NCBI GenBank assembly: GCA_003427395.1
Contig: BFEA01000008.1
Coordinates: 166,083 to 216,897, forward strand
Direction: 5' to 3'
Source: Chara braunii
Taxonomy: Eukaryota > Streptophyta > Charophyceae > Charales > Characeae
DNA: 50,815 nt
Shown here in pieces: positions 42,905 through 50,815 of the stretch. A program made the position numbers and the translations under genes. Below the pieces are notes generated by a model. That model saw nothing but the letters and a program-made list of their open reading frames with translations, was not told the DNA's origin and did no database searches. Numbering within the stretch: position 1 is the first letter of the stretch; each line of letters opens with the position of its first letter.

Positions 42905-44695
42905 TCATGGCGAGGTGGGAGAGGAGGACGAAGGACAAGAGGGAGAAAGAGGAGAGAGAGTTAGATCGTCGTCGTTCTCTTCGCTTTCCGAGGAAGAAGA
43001 GGGAGGAAGATCAGGAGGAGGAAGAAGACGGAGGTAGGAGGTATGTCGGACAATGGGGACAGAGTTATGGCTGGCACTAGCCTCAGGCGCGATGCGCACC
43101 GTGTTGGCGCCGTTGAGTCCGAGCTCGACAACGTGAAAACAGCCAGAAAACTTGGGAGCGAGTTTCCGGTCGCGTGCACATTTACGTACCTGCACTAGGT
43201 CCCCTAATTTATATTGATGCTGGGGCCCAGCATTTCCATTCCGATCCTCGTAGCTACGGACCTATCTACCGTGGGCCAGTTCGGTCATCCTTTGCCTTTT
43301 TCGGGCTAGCTTCGGGACGACCCGTTCCATTAATTCAGTGTACCTTTTGGCCTTGGCTTTGAAAGTTGTACGCGTGTCTCTACCCCCTGCTTCGGCAATT
43401 TCCGAGTTACCTCGGTAGTCGACACAGGGGAGGCTATTAGTTCGAAGTTGAAAAGGGGTAAACCCCGTGGACTCGTGAGGGGTGGCCCGGTGGATCCCAA
43501 CAATTTGATATACGATCTCAGGCCAAGGACGTGCGTCATGTGCCGGTAAGTTCCTGCGAAGGGCGGTTTTGATCATACGGTTGGCATTTTCGGCCAACCC
43601 GTTTGACTAGGACACGTGGGGTGTCGTATGTCGGAGCGTGATGCCCCTTCGCGCAAGCAGTTCTTCTACCTCACCTTTGAATTCGGACCGATTGGCGGTC
43701 ACAATTTCTTCCGTATCTAGATGGGTATAGAGGAACCGTTCGATGTACGTGGCTATTTCTGCGGCTTTTTGGGTCTTACAGGGATAGACTTCGATGTACT
43801 TGGAAAAATGATCTATTAATACTAGCAGGATAGAATATTCACAGCGGTTTGGGCCAGGTGGCACGTCGATATCTGTCGCGTCCATACTAACTCGCTGGAA
43901 AGGACGCTCTACTTCCGTTGGTACGATCGTGTTTGGTCCCCGTATAGGGGCGCGATCAGCGGCACAGACCAGACAGTTAGCGACAATGTATTTGACATCA
44001 TCTCGTATATTGGACCAGAACCATCGGTTCTGATCTACAGTTGCCTCCGCGACACGTATTGCGAAATGAGCGGCCTGTTCCTCGTGAGCAAATCGAATCC
44101 AATCATATCTCTGGAATGGATGGGGAATCGTCAACCACGAGCCCGAACCGTCAGTTTTACGTTTTTCCAAATGGCCGTTGACCCATCGATAGTCCCGAGA
44201 TCTCTCCGTCGCCCTACGTCTGTCGTGTTTGGTAAGGTGACCCAATGATAATCCCCCTAATTTTGCCAATAAAATTTTATCCGTCCAAACCTCCGCTCGT
44301 CGGTATTTTTCGTCGTATTCAGGGTCGTCCGTACGGGCGGTCTCGAATCGAACCTCCGTGGGGAGTTTGTTCGTTCTACACAGGGGGCACCTCCACTCCT
44401 TGTTATTCGTCCGATATCGAACGCAGGCCCCGTGCGCACGATTGACACACGTGGCACATTCTACCCAGTCAACAAACCTGGTTTCGAAAGGACGGCAGTC
44501 GACCCCATGGACCCGTGCGATGCACGTGCAAAAATAACAGAATTTGTCGGGGAGGGTGGCAAAGAAAGCTGAGGACGTGAGAGGGGCAGCATTAGTAGGA
44601 GATGAAGGGGTAGCGGAGGCAAGTGGGGTAATCATGATGACAGAGAAGGAAGGGATGCAGAGAGGGTAGAATAGACCAATGAGTCCTCGTGTCAC
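42905..44695 (-). pseudogene. pol: Gyp-A PHD-finger integrase
   Basis: The 362-residue first frame (44695-43607) has, in order: a Ser/Pro leader (1-50); a PHD finger with C53, C56, C80, C83, H88, C91, C103, C106 (WVECATCVNRAHGAC then WRCPLC); an HHCC zinc site with H204, H210, C241, C244; and the catalytic core with D272 in SMDATDID. The second acidic residue is replaced: TANRSEF where TDNxSEF is expected. A TAG after TPHVS cuts off SNGLAENANRMIKTALRRNL, which holds the catalytic Glu and continues at 43597-43262. The C-terminal domain is 43195-42905 (LAPKFSGCFHVVELGLNGAN), ending in a Ser/Pro/Glu tail with no chromodomain. The frame opens directly after the RNase H TGA, in the same frame. Confidence 0.85.
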
Positions 44696-45235
44696 TCACT
44701 GCTTCGATAAGATCTCCACTTGGCCGTACCAAGGTCCGATCTCTTGTTCGGGTTCGTTCCACGGAATCACCTCCTCACTCTTCGGAACCTTCTCAGGCCG
44801 GTGCAGTCGTGTCAGTCCGTCCGCATTCCCGTGTCTCTCGTGCTTTCGATGACGGATGTCAAAGTCCATGCTCTGCAGCACCGTTGCCCATTGCCCGATC
44901 ATGCGAGAGTTATCCTTCGATTTCTTCAGAGCCAACAAGGGCTCATGGTCAGTTACCAAGGTGAACTTTCGCCCGTACAGGTAAGCGCGGAAGTAGCTGA
45001 TACCCCAGAGAGCCGCGTCGCATTCCCCCGTCGGAGCGTCGTAGTTGCGCTTGCAAGCTGGCACCGATTTGGAGGCGTACTCCACCACACTCTCGAGTCC
45101 GCTTGGTCCCACCTGGGCAAGGATCGCCGAAATTGCCTCTGGCTGCCAGTCAGTGATGAGAACAAAAGGCTTTTCGGGATCCGGTCTTATAAGGACCGGG
45201 GCCGAAATGAGAGCGGTCTTGAGTTTGGAAAACGC
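44696..45235 (-). pseudogene. pol: Gyp-A RNase H domain
   Basis: In sense: FVLITDWQPEAISAILAQVG, YASKSVPACKRNYDAPTGEC, RAYLYGRKFTLVTDHEPLLA and HGNADGLTRLHRPE, the usual Ty3/gypsy RNase H blocks including the NAD-SR-like end. It degrades RNA in the hybrid during reverse transcription. A stop at 45236-45238 separates it from RT, and a TGA at 44696-44698 separates it from the in-frame integrase. The RNase H core is otherwise well kept. Confidence 0.85.
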
Positions 45236-46261
45236 TTAATCGCACTCCGGCGTCCAGATCAACGGCTGATCTTTGCGCAGCAGATTCGTGAGGGGTCCCG
45301 CAATCGCCACGAAGCCCTTGATAAATCTTCGGTAGTACAAGGCCAGGCCCAGAAAGGCGCGAACTTGCATGATAGTTGTAGGCACCGGCGCGTCCCTGAC
45401 AGCTGCCACCTTCTGTGACTCCGGCTGGAGTCCCTTGTCTGTCACCACGTGCCCTAGGAAGGAAATGGTGGTGAGGAAAAATTGACACTTCTCAAGCGCC
45501 ACCTTGAAGCCCGCATCTCGTAACGCGTGCAGTGCCCATTCGATGTGTTGCACGTGTCCCTCGTAGGAACTTGAATACACCAAGATATCATCCATGTACA
45601 CAATCACGCAGTAGTTGATAATGCTCTGTGCCAACCGAGTCTTTCTCACGAAATTCTGAAAAGCCATGTTTATGGCTCGCTGAAAGGTCGCGGGGGCGTT
45701 GTAGATACCCATCGGACATCGAATCCACTGCCATGTGCCCTCGAAAAGTACAAACGCTGTTTTCAGACGATCTTCTTCTCGAACAAGAAGATGATGGAAC
45801 CCATGGCGAACATCAAATTTGTTGAAAAATCGAGCACTCCCAATCGCATCCAACAACTCATCAATCCGGGGGAGGGGGTACACATCTTTGATCATGATAT
45901 CATTCAACTTTCGATAATCAATGCAAATGCGAATCCCTCCAGTCTTTTTAGGCACGATTACTACGGGAAAAGATTAGGGACCTATGGCGGGTTCGATCCA
46001 TCCATTAACTTCGAACTCCTTAATCCGCTGAAAAGCGGCCGGTCTTTGAGCTGGCGAGTATCGGTAAGGAACGCAGCTAATGGGTGGATGGTCTCCCGTG
46101 AGAATGGCATGCTCGATCACATTAGTTAAGCCAATGTCATTATCATGTATGCTCAATACTTCCGCGTACCCGTTTAACACGTAGATTAATGATTTTCGAA
46201 GTTCTGCGGGGACGTGACCTGGCAGGGTGATTGTTGATTCCTCGAAAATCTCAAGGGGCAC
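45236..46261 (-). pseudogene. pol: Gyp-A reverse transcriptase
   Basis: The first part, 46261-45974, contains HVPAELRKSLIYVLNGYAEV and FQRIKEFEVNGWIEPAIGP, then a stop where Gyp-N has W. The second, 45955-45236, has IRICIDYRKLNDIMIKDVYP, FNKFDVRHGFHHLLVREEDR, TWQWIRCPMGIYNAPATFQR and the catalytic box VYMDDILVYS (residues 119-128 of this part), followed by EKCQFFLTTISFLGHVVTDK and the thumb block FLGLALYYRRFIKGF. All polymerase motifs are present; only the stops disable it. Confidence 0.9.
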
Positions 46262-46285
46262 ATCGACCCAATCATCCGGCCGTTC

Positions 46286-47533
46286 CTACCGATCATGGAC
46301 ACTAGAGAAAACGGAACTACTGGTGCGAACAGAGAAAACTGTAGCTATCATCTGGGACTCTGCGGGGCTGATCACCTTTGTTTCTTTGGCTTCAGCATCA
46401 GTCTCTGAATCAACCGAGGTCGGTTCCACAGTTAGCCCCGCTAGATCCGTCATTTCCTGCATCAGATCAGGTACGTCACTTACTGGTGCTTCCGCCTCTT
46501 GTTTAATCAAAATGATGGTGGCTCCTGGCGTTAGTAACGTTCTGGGCGGGAAAACAGAAACATCCAAATATTGTTCCATTTGCTGATAACGCGTACGTAA
46601 GGACAGAGCTCCTTCGTACAAGGTGCGAGGGGGTTCCGAATCATCTGTCAGGTCAGATACTTGTAATATAGGTTCCCCAAGCAGGGCCGAAGGATTAACT
46701 TGCGTTATCGGAGGCGCAAACACGCTGTCTCCTGAATCCACGTGGAAACTTTGAACAGGGTCGGGGCACACTTGGAATTCCTCGGGAATTTCGTGTTCGA
46801 AAAGTTCAACCAGGTGCTTCCATTCATCTTCGCTAGGCAGCTCTTCTTCGTATTCCTGTTCCCGGATTCCATCACTGATGTGCGAGGGAGAGCGCTCCTC
46901 GGAATCAATGCATTGAATCATCCCAATTTGGGCCAAGTTAGGGACCCGTTGAATCGTTCGGGTGGAAACTCGCAAGGGAACAGTTTGAGGCTTTCCCCCA
47001 GTTTGCGTGAGCACCGATTGTTTCGAATCGAAATGCAGGCGTGCGCCCACCGCCATCGCCCAAGGTAATCCGAACAACAAAGAATAAGAACGTACATCTA
47101 TTACGAGCACGTTAACAAGAACGTGTACTCGTCCGACTTTTACAGCCACGTTCTCGATAATGCCTACGATGTGCATTGCTTCCTCGTCGGCAGAGACATA
47201 ATTGTCTTTGCCAGATTGAGGAAGAATGGATCCAAGTCGTCCCGTCTTTTTTACTGTATCCAATGATATGGCCACGACAGAAGATCATGTGTCAATAAGG
47301 GCATTAAACAGCTTGCCCCAAACTTCACAGTCACATTCCGCACTTTTTCACAATACCGGTCGAGCTCGTACGAAGTGATTTTTTTCTGCTAAAGAGATCG
47401 CTGCTATACGTGCCGCTTCGGGTTTAGGTTCTCTCGTGTCCGGCTCGGGGGGTGCAACTCCTCGCTTCCTTCCTTCTTTTTCAACATCCGTTGTATGCGC
47501 TGATAGGTAAAGCGCTTTTGATTTTTCTGGCAA
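46286..47533 (-). pseudogene. pol: Gyp-A protease and protease-RT linker
   Basis: The protease arises from 47533 on, in the frame of MPEKSKALYLSAHTTDVEKE. At the catalytic region the sequence reads LIDT, then TGA (47287-47289), then SSVVAISLDTV: the Gly codon of the D-T-G triad is a stop. From 47275 to 46286, 329 residues follow: NVAVKVGRVHVLVNVLVIDV and GGKPQTVPLRVST, shared with Gyp-N, then an acidic linker of unknown function. A stop after SSVHDR precedes RT. A frameshift near 47404-47480 separates it from gag, whereas in Gyp-N gag and protease are one frame. Confidence 0.75.
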
Positions 47534-48954
47534 TGTTGTAAAAGTTTACCGTTCGCGGCTTCAGATATGGTGAGCAGATGTCCTCCTGGGATAGGAATGC
47601 GAATATCTAGTTGCTTGAGCGATTTCAATACATCAATATCTCCTGTCCGAAATTGCAGTCCAGGATTGGATTCGCGATCGACCCATTCGAGATCATTTGG
47701 GGCCGATCGGATCGCTCCGATCATGCCTGCAAGATGAAGATACTTGAGGGGATCGACCACATCAGCAGCGTCAGAGGAAGAAGCTCCAGAGGTCGACGCT
47801 GTTGCCATCGAAGGGGAAGGCTGCTTTGGGGCATATGCCACGAGTTCTCCTCCTTGATCCGTATCCATCAGGGCGGCCACTCGTCCTTGATTAAGGGCGA
47901 CAGGGGCCGCAGCAGGGGGAGGCTGATTACATTTCGACTGCGGACAGTCCCGGGCGAAATGCCTGGGCTGTTTGCAGTTAAAGCACTCGATCTTTCCTGC
48001 TGGATTAGCTAGATGAGGGAACTGAGGTGCGAACCCTGGAGCAGGCGGGGCAGGTAAGAGTGGAAATGATGCGGGGCCAGGCCGAGCAGGAGCCGGGTTA
48101 GGCTTAATTATCCTGCTCATTATTTGTTCCATTCGTTCCATATGAGCGGCTTGCATTTGGATCAAGTTGCTCATCCGATCGGACTGCTTAGTAGTGGCCG
48201 TATGGATCATTTGGGCAAGGTGTGAGTTGGTTATGGCCGGCGAGGAGGGTTCGGGTGAGATTCCGCTTTTAACGACTGCGATCGATTGATTCGCCGGAGG
48301 AGAGGAAGAAGACGCAGGCGGGGTATCGGAAACGATCCCACCGGGGAGGTCATGGTCGGGGCGGGGATAAAACCGTTCGACCGCCTGCAGCCATGATCGC
48401 CTTTTAGCCGTTACATCCCGTATAGTATCTGTGATGTCTTCGTCTCCCTGGCTGATATACTTTTTTGTATCAATCAGGTCCAGTTCCAATGCTTTAGTGA
48501 TGATAGCCCATAACTGGTGAGTTTTCAGCGGAACCTTTTTCTGCAGTTTGCCTTTCAATGTAGGACTTCGTAGATGGTCGATGAACAAATCTCGAGCGGA
48601 TTTCTCGTCTCGCCCGGATTTGTCCAGCGTGGTTTGAAATCGATCGACCAAATCGGGTAACCATTCCCCTGGTCCTTGTGGCCGATTTTTGAGTACGTAC
48701 CAGACGGCATCTTCACTAACCGTATCAAATTGAGCCAAGAAAGCTTGCTTGAAAGTATCCCAGTCTACCCACGTATGTTTTCTAAACCAGTCATGCGACG
48801 TATTGCGGAGTAGCAATGTCAAAACGCGGGGAAAATCGATTGCGCTGTAGTTTTGAGCTTCGACAACTTCTAGCCAAGCCTCGGGGTGGGTATGGTTAGG
48901 GAAGAAGGGGAAGGGTGCGGGGATACTAACGATCACCCTAGTACCATCCACCAT
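47404..48954 (-). CDS. gag: Gyp-A Gag polyprotein (516 aa)
   Basis: Gag builds the particle and binds element RNA. Residues 1-180 are the capsid-like retrotransposon gag region, with HTHPEAWLEVVEAQNYSAI, LLLRNTSHDWFRKHTWVDWD and FKQAFLAQFDTVSEDAVWYV. A Ser/Pro linker (200-245) and a predicted coiled helix around HMERMEQIM (270-285) follow. The nucleocapsid knuckle is C324-x2-C327-x4-H332-x4-C337 (CFNCKQPRHFARDC). The start ATG at 48954 is the first in frame after a TAG eight or so codons upstream and matches the Gyp-N start region. The last 25 or so residues are out of frame relative to Gyp-N because of an indel near 47450, so the gag-pro junction is broken. It begins 122 bases after the PBS. 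Confidence 0.9.
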   Translation of the reverse strand: MVDGTRVIVSIPAPFPFFPNHTHPEAWLEVVEAQNYSAIDFPRVLTLLLRNTSHDWFRKHTWVDWDTFKQAFLAQFDTVSEDAVWYVLKNRPQGPGEWLPDLVDRFQTTLDKSGRDEKSARDLFIDHLRSPTLKGKLQKKVPLKTHQLWAIITKALELDLIDTKKYISQGDEDITDTIRDVTAKRRSWLQAVERFYPRPDHDLPGGIVSDTPPASSSSPPANQSIAVVKSGISPEPSSPAITNSHLAQMIHTATTKQSDRMSNLIQMQAAHMERMEQIMSRIIKPNPAPARPGPASFPLLPAPPAPGFAPQFPHLANPAGKIECFNCKQPRHFARDCPQSKCNQPPPAAAPVALNQGRVAALMDTDQGGELVAYAPKQPSPSMATASTSGASSSDAADVVDPLKYLHLAGMIGAIRSAPNDLEWVDRESNPGLQFRTGDIDVLKSLKQLDIRIPIPGGHLLTISEAANGKLLQHCQKNQKRFTYQRIQRMLKKKEGSEELHPPSRTRENLNPKRHV

Positions 48955-49065
48955 TGGTGCCGCGGGTGCAGCCGCACCAGACTAAGACCGGGTTACTGGA
49001 CGATCCCGACGAACTAGTTGCGGGCCTCTCCTACCTCTCGCCGGTTCGACTTACTATCATTAGAA

Positions 49066-49090
49066 CCGACACGTGTCGGCTCCGATACCA
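49066..49090 (-). other. Gyp-A primer-binding site with overlapping 14-bp palindrome
   Basis: In sense, TGGTATCGGAGCCG (49090-49077) follows the LTR and matches the initiator-Met tRNA PBS except A to G at one position. CCGACACGTGTCGG (49066-49079) is a perfect 14-base palindrome overlapping the last bases of the PBS. The same block, with one change, is in Gyp-N. In retroviruses such palindromes near the PBS can start genome dimerisation; that role here is inference. Confidence 0.75.
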
Positions 49091-50815
49091 ACCTCACGCC
49101 CTGTGCTGTCTTTCGTTCGGAGTGTTAGGCGTCCGGAAAGAGGCCCATAAAAACAGCAAAATGGGGTGTGCCAAGGATTTTTGGAAATTGAGTGTGGGGA
49201 CACAGATGAAACTGAAATCCCCCGTGTTGGTCCAATGAAGCAAGTCGATTGCTTTCGCGCGTCGCGGAATGCGAGCGCGGGCACGGAGCGACAAGAGACA
49301 AATCCAAATTCAATCCAAAAAGTATTGTTGGACTTCCCACCGAGCCACAACTCGTCGTTTAGAACAGAAAGGCTTTGGCACGCTTCGCGTGTCTCGTTTT
49401 CGTATCAAATCTCGTCGTCGTTCGATGGTCAGTTTCGAGTCCGACGTGGATGGTCTCAGCCGCGTGACTCTTTCTTTATGCTCGTCTTCACTCCGCACAC
49501 GGTAGTGGAAACCCCTGGATTCGTAGCGTTCAAAACGCTGGCATTCGGTGCATAGAGTGAGTGGCCAGTGGGGTTCTACTGCCGTCCACGGGATGACGAT
49601 CAACTCGTTGAATGGCAACAATATCGAGTAAGGTGGGAAGTGTGTGTCGAGAATGATAAACCCAGCCTCTACGAACCCTGAACAACGATTTGCCAGAGGG
49701 AAGTGGTATCGTCCGCCGATCTGTGCGACAACTTCTCGCACATCCCACTTGCATATACGTGTCCTTTCCTCGTTGTACGGAAAAGGCCGTGTTGGGGCGG
49801 GAGATACGGGAGGCTGGTGCCCAATCGAAGGGTACTGGTTGGTCCACATATCAATCAATTGGAAAGACCTTGCGACGTCATCAAGAAAAGAAAACACTCG
49901 CGCAACTCATAGACAAGTCCCTTCAACCCGAGAGGGAGAGAGAGAGAGAGAAAGAAGACATGTCAGCAGCTTGATCATGCATATAACTAAGGGACCGATC
50001 CGCGGCTCAGGTTTAATGAGCCAGCGCGCCGTTGATCCCCGGGCGCCTTGTTTCTCGAGGCCGCCTCGTGGTTGGGCTGCGGATGTCGGACAACATAAGG
50101 CAGATGGCATGCGCAGTGCACTCAAAGCTACAAATCTAAACACTCTTGCATTCTCGAACAAAATCCCACAATCATCTAATCAATGTCAAAGAGACGCGCA
50201 TTCCCATACATCCATTCGTTGTGGAAGATGCGAAAATGAGCCATGCACTGAAAAAGATGGATTGATTGCACAGTACACACGCATCCACCGTTCACAAGAC
50301 AAGAAGACGGGGTCCTTGCGCGGGAGGATTACCCAGGAAACTAATGGAAGAGTTCCGAAAGAAGTTCTTTCACGCAAGGAAAGCATACAGATTCATGCTC
50401 GTCCAGAAGAGGGAAAAAAAAGAGAGAGAGAGAAAGAGAGAGAGAAGAATCGAGACACATTATCATTCAAAGATAGAGGAGAAAGGGGAAGGTGAAGGGG
50501 GGGGGGGAAGAGAGTCTAGATAGGAGATGCCGCAACCCAAAAGAAGGAAGTTCAGAGAGAAAGATCCACAAAAACAAAGGCGCATTCGCCGTTAATTCTA
50601 ATATGGCCCCGGGCCAATAACTCACTCAACTCCAATCATCGATCCTCATACCCGCACCGACGATCCCGGCCGCCGCGTGCTTACTCCCTTCACTGCGATC
50701 GTCACACCGCTTTCGTAGAATCGACACAGTTCGCCCAGATCCCACAGTCCGTCGTGGCGATCCAGCGCGCAACCGGCCAGCCTATCGTCAGCCCGACAGG
50801 ACTTTCCGATTAGCA
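49091..50815 (-). repeat. Gyp-A 5' LTR (continues past window)
   Basis: Collinear with 37766-39464, and closely similar. It contains the only intact LORF. In sense, TTATATGCAT lies around 49976-49985, conserved at the matching place in the other LTRs (for example 38628-38637), upstream of LORF, and may be a TATA-like element. GA-rich tracts are at 49931-49950 and 50418-50444. By comparison with the 3' LTR, about 1 kb more should follow outside the window. Confidence 0.8.
49310..49849 (-). CDS. LORF: intact LTR-internal ORF, unknown protein (179 aa)
   Basis: The ORF lies wholly inside the 5' LTR, in the sense of the element, ending about 220 bases before the LTR edge. I chose the ATG at 49849 (MWTNQYPSIGHQ) because MWT-N/D is the first ATG conserved in all full LTR copies; the open frame begins about 16 codons upstream. 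Blocks: PYNEERTRICKWD, GRYHFPLANRCSGFV, IILDTHFPPYSILLPFNELI, EPHWPLTLCTEC, RSEDEHKERVTRLRPSTSDS, and a basic C-terminus ending QQYFLD. A C-x2-C pair and a nearby His could bind metal. No signal peptide or membrane segment is seen. Four full copies keep the frame with no indels, and synonymous changes exceed replacement changes (23 to 14 over 52 codons against Gyp-N). I do not recognise the family. Confidence 0.65.
   Translation of the reverse strand: MWTNQYPSIGHQPPVSPAPTRPFPYNEERTRICKWDVREVVAQIGGRYHFPLANRCSGFVEAGFIILDTHFPPYSILLPFNELIVIPWTAVEPHWPLTLCTECQRFERYESRGFHYRVRSEDEHKERVTRLRPSTSDSKLTIERRRDLIRKRDTRSVPKPFCSKRRVVARWEVQQYFLD

Larger units (their letters stand above)
37754..50815 (-). mobile_element. 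Gyp-A: younger Ty3/gypsy element with PHD-integrase and extra ORFs (5' end outside window)
   Basis: The 3' LTR is 37754-40541 (with a gap), extra ORFs 40901-42871, integrase 42905-44695, RNase H 44696-45235, RT 45236-46261, protease and linker 46286-47533, gag 47404-48954, PBS 49077-49090, and 5' LTR from 49091 on. The two LTRs look about 96% identical by eye, much closer than the Gyp-N pair, so this insertion is younger. It is inserted in the same LINE as Gyp-N. Stops in protease, RT and integrase and a gag-pro frameshift mean it is not autonomous now. Confidence 0.85.

Noticed and set aside
42905-43195. Chromodomain at the integrase C-terminus
   Set aside because: The C-terminal block ends in a GPY/F-like fold region and a Ser/Pro/Glu tail; no aromatic-cage pattern of a chromodomain is visible.

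Overview
The window is repeat DNA from a large, repeat-rich eukaryotic genome. I found no ordinary host gene. A plant-type (streptophyte) host is most likely, for three reasons: the gypsy elements have a primer-binding site matching initiator-Met tRNA with one mismatch, the L1-like LINE carries a zf-RVT-type zinc motif, and a tRNA-derived SINE is present. A charophyte alga or early land plant would fit, but I cannot name the species. Embedded Nextera adapter sequence and N gaps show a short-read, mate-pair assembly.

Layout: 1-1052 is pyrimidine-rich low-complexity DNA with a repeated GC-rich cassette. 1054-6215 is a degenerate CTCTA/CCACT satellite holding a MITE-like insertion (2175-2696) and an assembly artefact (2939-3404). 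A (CT)n tract follows. From 6917 the window is a nest of transposons, nearly all on the minus strand. An L1-type LINE (6917-9070 plus 37251-37753) was split by an old Ty3/gypsy element, here called Gyp-N (9071-37250). Gyp-N was in turn split in gag by an 11.5-kb non-coding insertion (D, 18743-30272) and in its 5' LTR by a solo-LTR-like insertion (S, 32952-36878). A younger relative, Gyp-A (37754 to beyond 50815), entered the same LINE farther upstream.

Gyp-A and Gyp-N share one architecture in the sense (minus) direction: long LTR (2.3-2.8 kb) with an internal ORF, PBS, gag with a CCHC knuckle, protease, RT, RNase H, a PHD-finger-bearing integrase, two or more extra ORFs, and the 3' LTR. Every pol domain carries stops or frameshifts in at least one copy, so both elements look dead. 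The extra genes are still comparable between copies.

The best candidates for something undescribed are three. First, a 177-179-codon ORF lies inside the LTR. It stays in frame in four LTR copies, and 23 of 52 hand-compared codons differ only synonymously against 14 amino-acid changes. Second, a classical PHD finger sits between RNase H and the integrase zinc domain. Third, insertion D contains nine dispersed stem-loops with a constant loop and complementary but variable arms (26885-27655). There is also an unexplained 10-nt difference between the LTR end at the host junction and at the PBS junction.
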